A stretch of 64,000 bases of DNA from Hyphomonadaceae bacterium (GCA_019747815.1 JAIEQJ010000004.1:62001-126000); one strand, 5' to 3'; shown: positions 18,814-27,838, counted from the first letter of the stretch. Numbers and translations: made by a program. The notes: generated by a model not told the origin, from the sequence alone.

Positions 18814-19614
18814 ATGACAAGGATGCTCTTCCTCCTCAAAGTCCTCGTCACGCCCCTGCTGGTCGCCGCCGTATCTGTGGCGGCGCGGTGGTGGGGCCCC
18901 ACCATCGGCGGCATCCTGATGGGCCTGCCATGGATGACCGGTCCGGTGCTGTTCGTTCTCGTGCAGGACAGGGGCATCGACTTCGGCGTGGCGGCCTCGG
19001 TCGGCATCGAGCTCGGCGTTCTGTGCATCTCGGCCTTCATTCTGGCCTACGGCTTCATCTCGACCGTCTCGAGTTGGCCGCTGAGCCTGGCCGGGGCCGT
19101 TGCCGCCTTTGCCGCCAGTGCCTGGCTGCTTCAGAAGTTGACACACTGGCCGGTGCACACGGCAGGTCTGTTGCTGGCAGCCGGCCTCGGCCTGCTCTCT
19201 CTTGCGATCGTCTATCTTCTGCTGCCGCGCCCCCGCACGCCGCTGTCGCTGCAGGCGCTGCCGTGGTGGGACATCCCGATGCGCATGGTTGCCACCGGCG
19301 TGCTGGTGACCATCCTCATGCTCCTGGCCGACGCAATGGGGCCGCAGTTGTCCGGCATCGTTTCGACCTACCCCGTGATCCTCACCGTGATCGGCTGCTT
19401 CACCCATCACCGCTGGGGCCGTGAGGCGGTGTGGCGTGTGCTGCGCGGCCTCGCCGCGTCGCTCGTCGCCTTCGTCGCGTTCTTTCTGGTGGTCGGGCTC
19501 ATGCTGCCGGCGGCGGGTCTCGTTGGCTCCTACGTGCTGGCCTCGCTGGCTGCGCTGGCGACAACCTCAGGCCTCCTGATCTCGAGCCGCATGCGCGCGC
19601 CAGGCCAGGACTGA
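18814..19614 (+). CDS. Multi-pass membrane protein with two similar halves
   Basis: 266 residues, about eight hydrophobic helices. The halves look related: GPTIGGILMGLPWMTGPVLF in the first and GPQLSGIVSTYPVILTVIG in the second, each followed by a charged loop (QDRG / THHRWG) and a long hydrophobic pair. This resembles an internal duplication of a GlpM-like four-helix unit; that comparison is from memory and unverified. Function unknown; a transporter or channel is possible. Start is the ATG at 18814, or the one at 18823, immediately after a dispersed palindrome. Confidence 0.65.
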   Translation: MTRMLFLLKVLVTPLLVAAVSVAARWWGPTIGGILMGLPWMTGPVLFVLVQDRGIDFGVAASVGIELGVLCISAFILAYGFISTVSSWPLSLAGAVAAFAASAWLLQKLTHWPVHTAGLLLAAGLGLLSLAIVYLLLPRPRTPLSLQALPWWDIPMRMVATGVLVTILMLLADAMGPQLSGIVSTYPVILTVIGCFTHHRWGREAVWRVLRGLAASLVAFVAFFLVVGLMLPAAGLVGSYVLASLAALATTSGLLISSRMRAPGQD

Positions 19615-19731
19615 GGCGCAGCAGGGCCGCCGGCCGAGGATCGCCGTAGCAACGATCCCCGAAGACACCTAGACTGTTGCCAATGAGCAAGGAGCGGCCC
19701 GGCACGGCAATGTGCCGCGCCGTAGAGGTTC

Positions 19732-20400
19732 ATGCGTCACGGGTACCCCTGGTCAGGTCTCGCCCTTCTGAGCGCCGCTGTGCTCGTGGGCGCCATGGCC
19801 CGCCCGGCATCGGCCCAGGTGACAATCGAGCCCGAGGCTGCGTCAGGCGCGCGCTTCAAGATTGTCGTCGCCGGACAGATCGACGTGGCCGCCCTGATGG
19901 ACTTTTCCCGCGCCGTCATCGACCCGCGCGTTGCCCGTTCGGCCACCCCTGCGGTCGAGCTCAATTCTCCGGGCGGCTCGGTGTTTGCGGCGATGGCGAT
20001 CGGCGTCCTCGTGCGCAACGGCGGCTTGCGCACCACCGTCGGCCGCCGGCACAGGTGCGACAGCGCCTGCGTCCTCATTCTGGCGGCGGGCGTCGAGCGC
20101 CATGCGGTGCCTGGGCGCGTGCACATCCATCGCCCGCGGGTGGTCGGCCAGCCCTCGATTGCGCAAGCCTCTGAGCGCTACGATGAGGGCGTGGCGAGCA
20201 TGCGCGCGTACCTGGCGGGCATGGGCGTGCGCGAGCATCTGCTCGATGCCATGCTGCACGTGCCTCCCGATCGGTTCAGGGCGCTGTCAGGCGCCGAGCT
20301 GCAGGCGTTCGCATTGACGACGGCACGGCCAATGCAGCATGGCTCCAGCCCGGGTGCGCGGCGGCCCATGGCGATCGCGCATGCTCGCAGGGCGCCCTAG
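19732..20400 (+). CDS. Exported Clp-fold protein, shorter COG3904-like member
   Basis: 222 residues. A signal peptide (ALLSAAVLVGAMARPASAQ) precedes a Clp/crotonase-like core: VELNSPGGSVFAAMAIGVLVRNGG with the oxyanion GGS, then CDSACVLILAAGVERHAVPG on the nucleophile helix, and VHIHRPRVV. As in the 15321 protein, the nucleophile helix has a conserved Cys pair and SAC in place of the ClpP pattern. A C-terminal region of about 40 residues is rich in Arg and Ala. Presumed periplasmic; activity unknown. GAGGT precedes the ATG. The stop codon TAG is also the first base triplet of the palindrome element that follows. Confidence 0.68.
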   Translation: MRHGYPWSGLALLSAAVLVGAMARPASAQVTIEPEAASGARFKIVVAGQIDVAALMDFSRAVIDPRVARSATPAVELNSPGGSVFAAMAIGVLVRNGGLRTTVGRRHRCDSACVLILAAGVERHAVPGRVHIHRPRVVGQPSIAQASERYDEGVASMRAYLAGMGVREHLLDAMLHVPPDRFRALSGAELQAFALTTARPMQHGSSPGARRPMAIAHARRAP

Positions 20401-20558
20401 TGTCCCGATCGCGAAGTTCGCCGGATCTTGCAGCAGGCGCTGAACGAACTTCGCGATCGAAAGGACACTGGCAAGCTCATGGTTCTAGTGTGATTCAGAT
20501 CGAGAAATTCGCTCAGTAGGCGTGCTGCGAGGAAGGGCGATTTTCTCGATCATCACAC
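20398..20558. repeat. 161-bp double-hairpin element, copy A
   Basis: Two palindromes in tandem. Hairpin 1 pairs AGTGTCC+CGATCGCGAAGTTCG with its complement (which has three extra bases, TTT); hairpin 2 pairs AGTGTGAT+GATCGAGAAATTC, again with a 3-base bulge. Both open with AGTGT and close with ACACT or its variant. A second copy at 29107 is the same length with five substitutions by my count. There is no ORF inside, so if mobile it must depend on a protein encoded elsewhere. Confidence 0.9.
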
Positions 20559-20560
20559 CA

Positions 20561-20703
20561 GAGCGCGATCGTTTCATATGGAAGCGCAGCTTCCAATTGC
20601 AACGTGAATCGCACTCTCAGCAACTCATGCAGAGCAGGATCACGCTTCGGCCGAGGCCCTCGCCATTGTGGCAAGATGCTTCAATCCGAAGCGATCCTGC
20701 TCT
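20561..20703. repeat. Two further palindromes following the double-hairpin element
   Basis: An imperfect palindrome (AGAGCGCGAT...ATCGCACTCT, 20561-20617) is followed by a better one, AGAGCAGGATC+GCTTCGG paired with CCGAAGCGATCCTGCTCT (20631-20703, two unpaired bases on the left arm). With copy A these make four consecutive hairpins filling the 357-base gap between 20400 and 20758. Confidence 0.7.
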
Positions 20704-20757
20704 GGCGTCAGCCGAATGGTGCGCGTGTCTTGGGCCAACGTCGACACGACGGTCTCT

Positions 20758-21549
20758 TCAGCGGCCCGCGAACCTCGGCCGGCGCCGCTCGTTCACGGCG
20801 TTGACGCCTTCCTTGAAATCCTCGGTCTTGCGCAGGCGGGTCTGCTTCTCGAGCTCGATGTCGGTGGCGGCGCGGACGCGGTCGGCAAGGCCGGCACGCA
20901 GGCTGGCCCGCGTTTCGAGCACGCCCAGCGGCGAGTTCTCGGCGATCTCGGCGGCCAGCTTGTGGGCAGTGGCGCGCACGTCCGCCTGCGGCACCAGCAC
21001 ATCCGCCAGGCCCATCCTGACCGCCTCGTCGCCGGGGATGCGGCGACTGGTATAGAGCATCAGGGCGGCCCGCGACGGGCCGATCAGGGCCGGCAGCGTC
21101 ACCGTCAGCCCGAACCCCGGATGGAAACCCAGGCGCGTGAAATTGGCGCAGAAGCGCGCCTCGGGGCAGGTCACGCGCAAATCCGGCACCAGCGCGAGGC
21201 CAAGCCCGCCGCCGACCGCCGGGCCATGAATGGCACCCACCATCGGCTTCTGGGTGCGGAACAGCCGCACCGCCTCGATGTAGAGATGTCCAGTCAGGCC
21301 GGCTTCCGACCGCTTGACCAGCACGTCCTGGATGTCGGCGCCCTCGCCCAGCTTGGCGCCGGCGCAGAAGGCCGTGCCCTGCGCTGCCAGCACGATGGCG
21401 CGGCAGGCCGGGTCCTTGTCGAGCGCCTCACAGGCCTCCGCGATCTGGCGGATCAGCTCGATATCGAAGAAGTTGTGCGGCGGGCGGCGAATTTCGATGG
21501 TCGCCACCAGGTCCTTCAGGTCGACACCGATATCCTTGAATGGGCCCAT
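20758..21549 (-). CDS. Enoyl-CoA hydratase/isomerase family protein
   Basis: 263 residues. Crotonase fold: VATIEIRRPPHNFFDIELI at the start, AIVLAAQGTAFCAGAKLGEG (first oxyanion segment) and AIHGPAVGGGLGLALVPDLRV (second). The general-acid region reads FTRLGFHPGFGLTVTLPALIG, with a Gly and His where classic hydratases have Glu residues, so an isomerase or hydrolase activity is possible. It is the last gene of a leftward set after two acyl-CoA dehydrogenases, fitting beta-oxidation of an unusual acyl-CoA. GGGAGA precedes the ATG at 21549. Confidence 0.85.
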   Translation of the reverse strand: MGPFKDIGVDLKDLVATIEIRRPPHNFFDIELIRQIAEACEALDKDPACRAIVLAAQGTAFCAGAKLGEGADIQDVLVKRSEAGLTGHLYIEAVRLFRTQKPMVGAIHGPAVGGGLGLALVPDLRVTCPEARFCANFTRLGFHPGFGLTVTLPALIGPSRAALMLYTSRRIPGDEAVRMGLADVLVPQADVRATAHKLAAEIAENSPLGVLETRASLRAGLADRVRAATDIELEKQTRLRKTEDFKEGVNAVNERRRPRFAGR

Positions 21550-21571
21550 GTGTTTCTCCCTAAAGCATCAA

Positions 21572-22732
21572 CTACCGCAGCCCCAGCCCGCGCGCGATGA
21601 TGCCGCGCAGGATCTCCGTCGTGCCGCCCTGGATCGTCAGCTTGGGCGCGATCTGGGTGGCAAAGGCGAGGTGCTCCTCGAAGGTGGCGCGGTTGGCGGC
21701 CTCCGCTTCGGCGAATGCGGCCAGATCGCGGGCGCGGTGGGGCAGCTTCTGCTCCCAGATGGTGCCCAGATCCTTGACGATGGCGGCTTCCACCACCGGC
21801 TCCTTGCCGGCATGCAGCATGCCCGCCACCGACACCGACATGCGCCGCAGCGCGTGCACCTGGGCCACCAGCCGGCCGAGGCCCTCCGCGCCGCGGATGT
21901 CGGGCTTCTCGCCCAGCACGCGCACCAGCTCGGTCAGCACATAATAGGTTTCCAGGAATCGCTCCGGCCCGCTGCGCTCATAGGCCAGCTCCGAGGTGGC
22001 CTGCTTCCAGGCGCCGTCCACCTCGCCCAGCACATGATCGTCCGGCATGAACGCGTCCTGGAACACCACCTCGTTGAAGTCGTGCTGGCCCGTCATCTGG
22101 TAGATCGGGTTGACGGTAATGCCGGGCGTTTTCATGTCGACCAGGAACTGCGTCAGGCCGTGCCGGCGGTTCTCCTTCGTGGCCGGCGAGGTGCGGAACA
22201 GGCCGATCATGTAGTGGGCGTGGTGGGCGTTGCTGGTCCACACCTTGGTGCCGTTGACGAGCCAGCCGCCGTCGGTCTTGGTCGCCCTGGTGCTGGCCGC
22301 GAACAGGTCGGAGCCCGAGTTGGGCTCGCTCATGCCGATGGCAAAGCACACCTCGCCCCTGCAGATGCGCGGCAGCACGTCGGCCTTGACGCGCTCGCTG
22401 GCGTATTTGAGAAGCACCGGCCCGCTCTGGCGGTCGGCGATGAAGTGCAGGCGCACCGGCGCGTTGGCGACGCGGAATTCCTCCGTCACCACATAGCGTT
22501 CGAGAAAGCTCCTCTCCCGGCCGCCGTACGGCTTGGGCCAGGTCATGCCGATCCAGCCCCGGGCGCCCACCTTGCGGCTGAACTCCTCGCTGTAGCCCTG
22601 GTCGTTGTCGGCTTGATGCGGGTTGAAGGTGCCGGCCTCGATCTCCTCGGCGAGGAATGCGCGCACTTCGCGGCGCAGCGCCACGCACTCGGGCGGCAGG
22701 CGCAGGGGGTCGAACGTCAGCTCCGTCGCCAT
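21572..22732 (-). CDS. Acyl-CoA dehydrogenase, subunit with C-terminal GGTTEILR motif
   Basis: 386 residues. ACAD features: GWIGMTWPKPYGG, FAIGMSEPNSGSDLFAASTRA (flavin contact), WLVNGTKVWTSNAHHAHYMIGL, then ELAYERSGPERF, where the Glu sits at the alternative catalytic-base position, and a C-terminal TIQGGTTEILRGIIARGLGLR for FAD pyrophosphate. It lacks the Arg motif RxxFxxPI that the adjacent gene has. The two genes are separated by four bases and probably make one heteromeric enzyme. The start is the ATG at 22732; the upstream 140 open codons overlap the neighbour antiparallel to its real frame. Confidence 0.85.
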   Translation of the reverse strand: MATELTFDPLRLPPECVALRREVRAFLAEEIEAGTFNPHQADNDQGYSEEFSRKVGARGWIGMTWPKPYGGRERSFLERYVVTEEFRVANAPVRLHFIADRQSGPVLLKYASERVKADVLPRICRGEVCFAIGMSEPNSGSDLFAASTRATKTDGGWLVNGTKVWTSNAHHAHYMIGLFRTSPATKENRRHGLTQFLVDMKTPGITVNPIYQMTGQHDFNEVVFQDAFMPDDHVLGEVDGAWKQATSELAYERSGPERFLETYYVLTELVRVLGEKPDIRGAEGLGRLVAQVHALRRMSVSVAGMLHAGKEPVVEAAIVKDLGTIWEQKLPHRARDLAAFAEAEAANRATFEEHLAFATQIAPKLTIQGGTTEILRGIIARGLGLR

Positions 22733-22736
22733 CGCA

Positions 22737-23810
22737 TCACCTCGCCGCCAGCATCGGCCACAACGCGTCGGCACCGTTGGCTGCCACGTGGCGGCCGAGC
22801 TGCACGGCCCAATGGCTCTCGCTGCCGAAATCGTCGCGCCACGTCCACAGCCGCTGCGTGAAGCGATGCAGCGTGTGCTCCTTGGTGAAGCCGATGGCGC
22901 CCAGCACCTGGTGGGCGATGGCGGCACCTTCACCCGCCGCTTCCCCGACACGGATCTTGGCGGCCGCCGCCTCCAGGAACACGGCGAGGTCCTCCTCTCC
23001 ACGGGGGACGGCGGAGGAGCTTGCGAGCGCATCAGCCGCAGACCCCGCGGCCGCCATGGCAACGGCCGTCTCGCCCGCCAGCCGCGCCAGGTTGTGCTGC
23101 ACCGCCTGGAACTTGGCGATCGGCCGCTCGAACGCCACACGCTCGTTGGCATAGGTCACGGCGGCATCCAGTATGGCCTCCAGCGCGCCGGCCATCTGCA
23201 TGGCCCGCATCGTTGCGCCCATGAGCATCACAGCATCGTGCAGGCCGGCAGGTGCGTCCTTGACGGCCACCGGCCGGATGCCGTCCAGGGTGACGGCATC
23301 GAGCGGATCGCCGGCCAGGCTGCTGCCGTCCACGATCCGCGCCGCGCCCGTCTCCACCAGAACGACCGCCCAATCGCCGCTCTCGCGCCGGGCGAGCAGG
23401 GCAAGATGGCGGGCGGCCCTGCCGAACGGGACGGCCCGCAGGCGCCCGCTGAGGCTGCCGTTGGCCGTCAGGCTGACCGGGTGGCCGGCGCGGGCCGTGC
23501 ACGCCATGGCGCCGCGCGGGGAGGAAATATTGGCGCGCGCCAGCAGCCAGCCGGCGAGCAGGGTCTCGGCAATGGGCAGCGGCACGGCAAACCGGCCCGT
23601 CTGGCGCAGGATGGCGAAGCCGTCGGCGAGATCCGCGCCGGCGCCGCCGAGTTCTGCCGGCACCCAGGCCAGCGTCAGCCCCGCTTCCTCGAGCTGGGTC
23701 CAGGCCGGGCCTTTCCAGCGCTCGTCCGCCGCGCTGGTGACGGTCTGCGGATCGCACAGGTCGCGGAAAATCCGCGTCGCAGTCTCGGCGACGATGCTGT
23801 CGCTTGCCAT
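22737..23810 (-). CDS. Acyl-CoA dehydrogenase, partner subunit
   Basis: 357 residues, shorter than a standard 380-residue ACAD. The N-terminal helical domain (LEEAGLTLAWVPAELGGAGADLADGFAILRQTGRF) is normal, the central beta domain is degenerate, and the C-domain carries YANERVAFERPIAKFQAVQHNLARL (the Arg that binds FAD of the partner) and HQVLGAIGFTKEHTLHRF. The complementary motif split with the 21572 gene and the length pair of about 386 + 357 recall alpha2-beta2 dehydrogenases of steroid side-chain degradation. The start is the ATG at 23810, 26 bases after the upstream gene's stop. Confidence 0.82.
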   Translation of the reverse strand: MASDSIVAETATRIFRDLCDPQTVTSAADERWKGPAWTQLEEAGLTLAWVPAELGGAGADLADGFAILRQTGRFAVPLPIAETLLAGWLLARANISSPRGAMACTARAGHPVSLTANGSLSGRLRAVPFGRAARHLALLARRESGDWAVVLVETGAARIVDGSSLAGDPLDAVTLDGIRPVAVKDAPAGLHDAVMLMGATMRAMQMAGALEAILDAAVTYANERVAFERPIAKFQAVQHNLARLAGETAVAMAAAGSAADALASSSAVPRGEEDLAVFLEAAAAKIRVGEAAGEGAAIAHQVLGAIGFTKEHTLHRFTQRLWTWRDDFGSESHWAVQLGRHVAANGADALWPMLAAR

Positions 23811-23836
23811 ACGCTCGCTCCCACCCGAGCTCTTTC

Positions 23837-25120
23837 TTATCCCGGCGTCATGAGGCCCACAACCGCCGCGGTCATCAGCGTCGACAGCGTGCCGGAGACG
23901 ATGGTCTTGGCCCCCAGGCTTGCCACCTCGGCGCGCCGCGCGGGCACCATGGCGCCGATGCCGCCGATCAGGATGCCGAGGCTGCCGAAGTTGGCAAAGC
24001 CGCACAGCGCATAGGTCAGGATCAGCCGCGAGCGCTCCGACAGGGCATCTGCACCGGTGGCGGCAAGGCGCAGGTAGGCCACGAACTCGTTGAGCACCGT
24101 CTTGATGCCGAGTAGGGCGCCGGCCTGCGCGGCCTCGCCCCACGGGATGCCGATCAGCCAGGCCAGCGGCGCAAACATCCAGCCCAGCATCTCTTCGAAC
24201 GTGAGGTTGAGCCCGAACGGGCCGGTGGCCATGCCCAGCGCCTGATTGGCCAGGGCCACCAGGGCCACGGCCACGATCAGCATCGCCGTCACATTGGCGA
24301 GCAGCATCACGCCCTCCCACGTGCCCTGGGCGATGGCATCCATGCTGGAGCGCGGCGGATCATCGATGGCGGTCCCGCCGGCGTGCGCGCCGTCGGTCGC
24401 GGAGGCGCCGGGCTTCTCGGGCACCATCAGCGCCGACAGCATGAGCGCCGCCGGCACGCTGATCACCGACGCCACGATCAGGTGTCCCGCCGCGCCGGGC
24501 ACGGTTGCCTGCAGCACCGTGGCATAGATGGCGAGCACCGTGCCGGCCACGCCCGCCATGCCCACCGTCATGGTGGCGAACAGGCCGGCGCGGCTCATGC
24601 TCGCCAGGTAGGGGCGCACCAGCAGCGGCGCCTCCACCATGCCGACGAAGATGTTGGCCGCGGCCGAGGTGCCCACCGGCCCCGACACGCCGAGCGTGCG
24701 GCGCAGGCCCCAGCCGATGCCGTGCACGATCCTCTGCAGCACGCCCCAGTGATAGAGCAGCTTGGAGAGCGCGCTGATCACCAGGATCAGCGGCAGCGCA
24801 TGGAACGCCAGGATGAACGTGTTGGCCGGCTGCACGGTCTCGAACGGCGCCGGCGCGCCGGCCAGATAGCCGAACACCACCCGCATGCCGGCGGCGGTGG
24901 CGGCCTGCAGCGCCCCCACCAGGCTCGCGGCCCAGTCGAAGGCGACGCGCGCGGCCGCGACGTTCAGCATGATGCCGGCGATGGCGAGCTGCAGCCCGAT
25001 GCCCGCCAGCAGCAGCCGCGCCAGGCGTGCGGGTGCGATCGCGCTGCGCTCTTCCGAGAGCAGCCAGGCGATCAGGGGGATGGCCACCAGCCCGATGAGG
25101 CTCTGCGCCTGAAGTGCCAT
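23837..25120 (-). CDS. Concentrative nucleoside transporter (CNT/NupC family)
   Basis: 427 residues, about 10 transmembrane segments. CNT signatures: FAFNVLP-like FILAFHALPLILVISALSKLLYH, the conserved GTSAAANIFVGMVEAPLLVRPYL, GMAGVAGTVLAIYA, and TVLNEFVAYLRL followed by LTYALCGFANFGSLGILIGGIG. It imports nucleosides with H+ or Na+. GGGGGAG precedes the ATG at 25120; an open frame of 136 codons upstream is not coding. It leads the same-strand group with the two acyl-CoA dehydrogenases, though a functional link is not obvious. Confidence 0.87.
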   Translation of the reverse strand: MALQAQSLIGLVAIPLIAWLLSEERSAIAPARLARLLLAGIGLQLAIAGIMLNVAAARVAFDWAASLVGALQAATAAGMRVVFGYLAGAPAPFETVQPANTFILAFHALPLILVISALSKLLYHWGVLQRIVHGIGWGLRRTLGVSGPVGTSAAANIFVGMVEAPLLVRPYLASMSRAGLFATMTVGMAGVAGTVLAIYATVLQATVPGAAGHLIVASVISVPAALMLSALMVPEKPGASATDGAHAGGTAIDDPPRSSMDAIAQGTWEGVMLLANVTAMLIVAVALVALANQALGMATGPFGLNLTFEEMLGWMFAPLAWLIGIPWGEAAQAGALLGIKTVLNEFVAYLRLAATGADALSERSRLILTYALCGFANFGSLGILIGGIGAMVPARRAEVASLGAKTIVSGTLSTLMTAAVVGLMTPG

Positions 25121-25272
25121 CTGCTCCCCCGCGTCCTGCCCCGGACACTGCGCGGCCGCCCGTGTCTCGGCGGCCGGACCGCATGCAGCGGTCGACATGC
25201 GCCTTCCCCCGGCCGGCGCCCAGACGGTTGGGAGGACGTGTGGGCTACTATGCGCCAGCTCCGCACCGGTGC

Positions 25273-26583
25273 CTACTGCCCCGGGGACTGCAGGCGGCGG
25301 CGGGCTCCGACGCGGTGAATGGCCAGCACCTTGTCGATGCGCCGGCCGTCGAGATCGACCACCTCGAAGCGCCAGCCATGGGCATCGACATGCTCGCCGA
25401 TCGAGGGCAGATGGCGCAGCTCGGCCAGCAGAAAGCCGGCCACGGTCTGGTAGTCGCGCTTGGCCGGCAGGGCGATGCCGAGCTGCTCGGCCATCTCGTC
25501 GGCCGGCATCGCGCCCGACAGCAGCCAAGAGCCGTCGTCGCGCGACACCGCGTGGGGCTCGGCCAGCTCGGCGTCGGACCGGAACACGCCGGCGATGGCT
25601 TGCAGCACGTCGGCGGGCGTGACGATGCCCTCGAAATGCCCGTACTCGTCGTGGATGAGCCCCATCGGCACCTCGGCGTCGCGCAGCGTCTCCAGCACGT
25701 CGAGCGCGTCCGTCGTATCGGGCACGATCGGCGCCTTGCGCAGATAGGCGTGCACGTCGATGGGCTGGTCCGACATCATGGCCATCAGCAGCTCGCGCGC
25801 CCGCACCACGCCGATCAAGTGGTCGGCGGAGCCTTCCCCGACGGGCATGCGCGAGTGTGGGCTGGCCAGCAGGCGCGTTCTGACGTCGGCGGTATCGCCA
25901 TTGGCGTCAATCCAGTCGACCTCGGTGCGCGGCGTCATCAGTCCGCGCACCGGGCGGTCGCCGAGGCGCAGCACGCCTGAGATGAGCTGGCGCTCGCCCG
26001 CTTCCAGCACCCCGGCGCCCTCAGCCTCCGCGATCAGCGCCTTGATTTCTTCTTCCGTCACCGTGCTTTGGGGCGGCTGGCGCTGCCGCAGCAGGCGGAA
26101 GACGGCCTTGGTGGAGATATCGAGCAGCCACACCGCGGGTGCGGCGATGCGCGACAGCGCCGTCATCAGCGGCGCGACGGCGCAGGCGATGGTCTCGGCG
26201 TTGCGCAGCGCCAGGTTCTTGGGCACCAGCTCGCCGATGATGAGCGAGAGGTAGGTGACCAGGGCGAAGACGATGACGTAGGCCAGCCAGCCCGCAGCGG
26301 TGGGAGGGACACCATGGTCGACCAGATAGTCGGCGAAATCGCCGGTCACCGTTGCGCCTGAATAGGCGCCCGCGATCAGGCTGACGGCGGTGATGCCGAT
26401 CTGCACGGTCGACAGGAAGCGCCCCGGATCGGACGCCAGCGCGAGCGCCCGGTTGGCGCCGCTGCGGCCTTCCGTGACCAGGGCCTTGAGGCGCGACCGG
26501 CGCGCCGAGACGATGGCGAGCTCGGAAAGGGCGAAGACGCCGTTCAACACGACGAGGAGCAGCACGATGGCGATTTCGAGCAC
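25273..26583 (-). CDS. CNNM/CBS-domain membrane protein (CorC/HlyC-like)
   Basis: About 436 residues. An N-terminal CNNM (DUF21) domain with four hydrophobic segments (LLLVVLNGVFALSELAIVSARRSRL is the start; GTVQIG-like STVQIGITAVSLIAGAYSG and LSLIIGELVPKNLALRN follow) is joined to two CBS domains (VRGLMTPRTEVDWID, and VPMGLIHDEYGHFEGIVTPADVLQAI) and a C-terminal CorC_HlyC domain (LLSGAMPADEMAEQLGIALP ... ERFEVVDLDG-like). The family handles Mg2+ or Co2+ efflux and resistance. Start: GTG at 26583 by comparison with family N-termini; the nearest good ribosome site lies further upstream, so the start is uncertain. Confidence 0.85.
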   Translation of the reverse strand: MLEIAIVLLLVVLNGVFALSELAIVSARRSRLKALVTEGRSGANRALALASDPGRFLSTVQIGITAVSLIAGAYSGATVTGDFADYLVDHGVPPTAAGWLAYVIVFALVTYLSLIIGELVPKNLALRNAETIACAVAPLMTALSRIAAPAVWLLDISTKAVFRLLRQRQPPQSTVTEEEIKALIAEAEGAGVLEAGERQLISGVLRLGDRPVRGLMTPRTEVDWIDANGDTADVRTRLLASPHSRMPVGEGSADHLIGVVRARELLMAMMSDQPIDVHAYLRKAPIVPDTTDALDVLETLRDAEVPMGLIHDEYGHFEGIVTPADVLQAIAGVFRSDAELAEPHAVSRDDGSWLLSGAMPADEMAEQLGIALPAKRDYQTVAGFLLAELRHLPSIGEHVDAHGWRFEVVDLDGRRIDKVLAIHRVGARRRLQSPGQ

Positions 26584-26701
26584 GGCTTCGAAGGCCGGCT
26601 TGCTCTTAACGCCGGTCCTCTCCTCTGTGGTGGACTTGGGGAAAGCAAAACAGAGTTGCGCCGTGGGGTCAACACGCGCCGAATCCTTGGCCCGTGCAGG
26701 G

Positions 26702-27838
26702 CTACGCCGTCGCGGGGCAGAAGGCCAGCGTCTCCTCCTGCAGCCACGCCTTGACCCGCTGCAGGGCGTCGTCGTGTGTGCAACCTTTCGCCAGGGCCGC
26801 CTCATAGATGGCAAGCTGGCGGTCGGCGCTCGTGCCGCGCGCCAGGATGGTTTCCACATGCTCGATCTCGGCCAGGCAGTCGAGCGCGGCGGCGTAGCGG
26901 TGCAGCATGTCGACGAGGCGGCGCGCGGCCCCAGCGGCATCGATGGCCGGATGCTCCCGGAAGGGGTCGATCAGCTCGGCGCTGAGGCCGAAGCGCTGCA
27001 CACGCCACTTGTTCTCCTTGGCGAGCGCCCGGCCCGGCGAGTTGATGATGCTGTTGACGGTGCGATCGGCCATCAGCGCGCAGACCAGGCAGCGATAGAG
27101 CGCGGCCACGGTGATGGCGTCCTCCAGCGTGGTGCAGGCATCGGGAATGCGCAGCTCGAGCGTGCGGTACTTGTGCGATGGGCGAATGGCCCACCAGATG
27201 TAGCTTGCATCGCGAATGACGCCGGCGTCGCGCAGCACGTCGATGTAGCCGCGGTACTGCAGCCAGTCGGAGAACAGCGGCGGCAGGCCGGTGCGCGGCA
27301 GCTCGTCGTAGGAGGTCAGGCGATAGCTCGAGAAGCCGGTGTTCATGCCGCGCCAGAACGGCGACGACGTCGAGAGCGCCAGCAGAATGGGCAGGAAGGG
27401 AATCGCGCGGCGCATGACGTCGAGACGCAAGTCGTCGTCGGGCACCTCCACATGCACGTGCAGGCCGCACACCAGGTTTCTGAGCCCTAGGATCTGCAGC
27501 TCCGCCATCACCGCATCGTAGCGCTGCTTCTCCGTCCTCTGCTGCAGCGGCCAGTCCGCGGTGGGGTGGGTGCCGGCGGATAGGACGGCAAGCCCGCTTT
27601 CCCTGCCGGCATCGGCGAGCGCGCGCCGCGACCGCTGCAGATGCTTGCGCGCCTCTTGGAAGGTGTTGCAGACAGGGGTCGCCGCCTCCACCTGGGACTG
27701 CAGCAGCTCGCGATGCACAGCCCCGCCCGAGAGCTCCTTGGCGCGCGCGAGAAAGACGGCATCGGCCTGCGGCTCGAGCCGCTGCGTGTTCTCGCTGACG
27801 ACAAAGAATTCCTCTTCGATGCCGAACGGAAAATTCAT
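26702..27838 (-). CDS. Carboxylate-amine ligase, GCS2 family (YbdK-type glutamate-cysteine ligase)
   Basis: 378 residues. Family signatures: FGIEEEFFVVSENTQRLEP at the N-terminus (metal-binding Glu cluster), VHRELLQSQVEAATPVC, VLSAGTHPTADW, VCGLHVHVEVPDDD, ALSTSSPFWRGMNTGFSSYR and YRTLELRIPDACTTLEDA. Members ligate glutamate and cysteine weakly; several alphaproteobacteria use them for gamma-glutamylcysteine. GGAAAGG precedes the ATG at 27838. The C-terminus ends FCPATA after a helical segment. It stands alone between the CNNM gene and a cytochrome. Confidence 0.9.
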   Translation of the reverse strand: MNFPFGIEEEFFVVSENTQRLEPQADAVFLARAKELSGGAVHRELLQSQVEAATPVCNTFQEARKHLQRSRRALADAGRESGLAVLSAGTHPTADWPLQQRTEKQRYDAVMAELQILGLRNLVCGLHVHVEVPDDDLRLDVMRRAIPFLPILLALSTSSPFWRGMNTGFSSYRLTSYDELPRTGLPPLFSDWLQYRGYIDVLRDAGVIRDASYIWWAIRPSHKYRTLELRIPDACTTLEDAITVAALYRCLVCALMADRTVNSIINSPGRALAKENKWRVQRFGLSAELIDPFREHPAIDAAGAARRLVDMLHRYAAALDCLAEIEHVETILARGTSADRQLAIYEAALAKGCTHDDALQRVKAWLQEETLAFCPATA

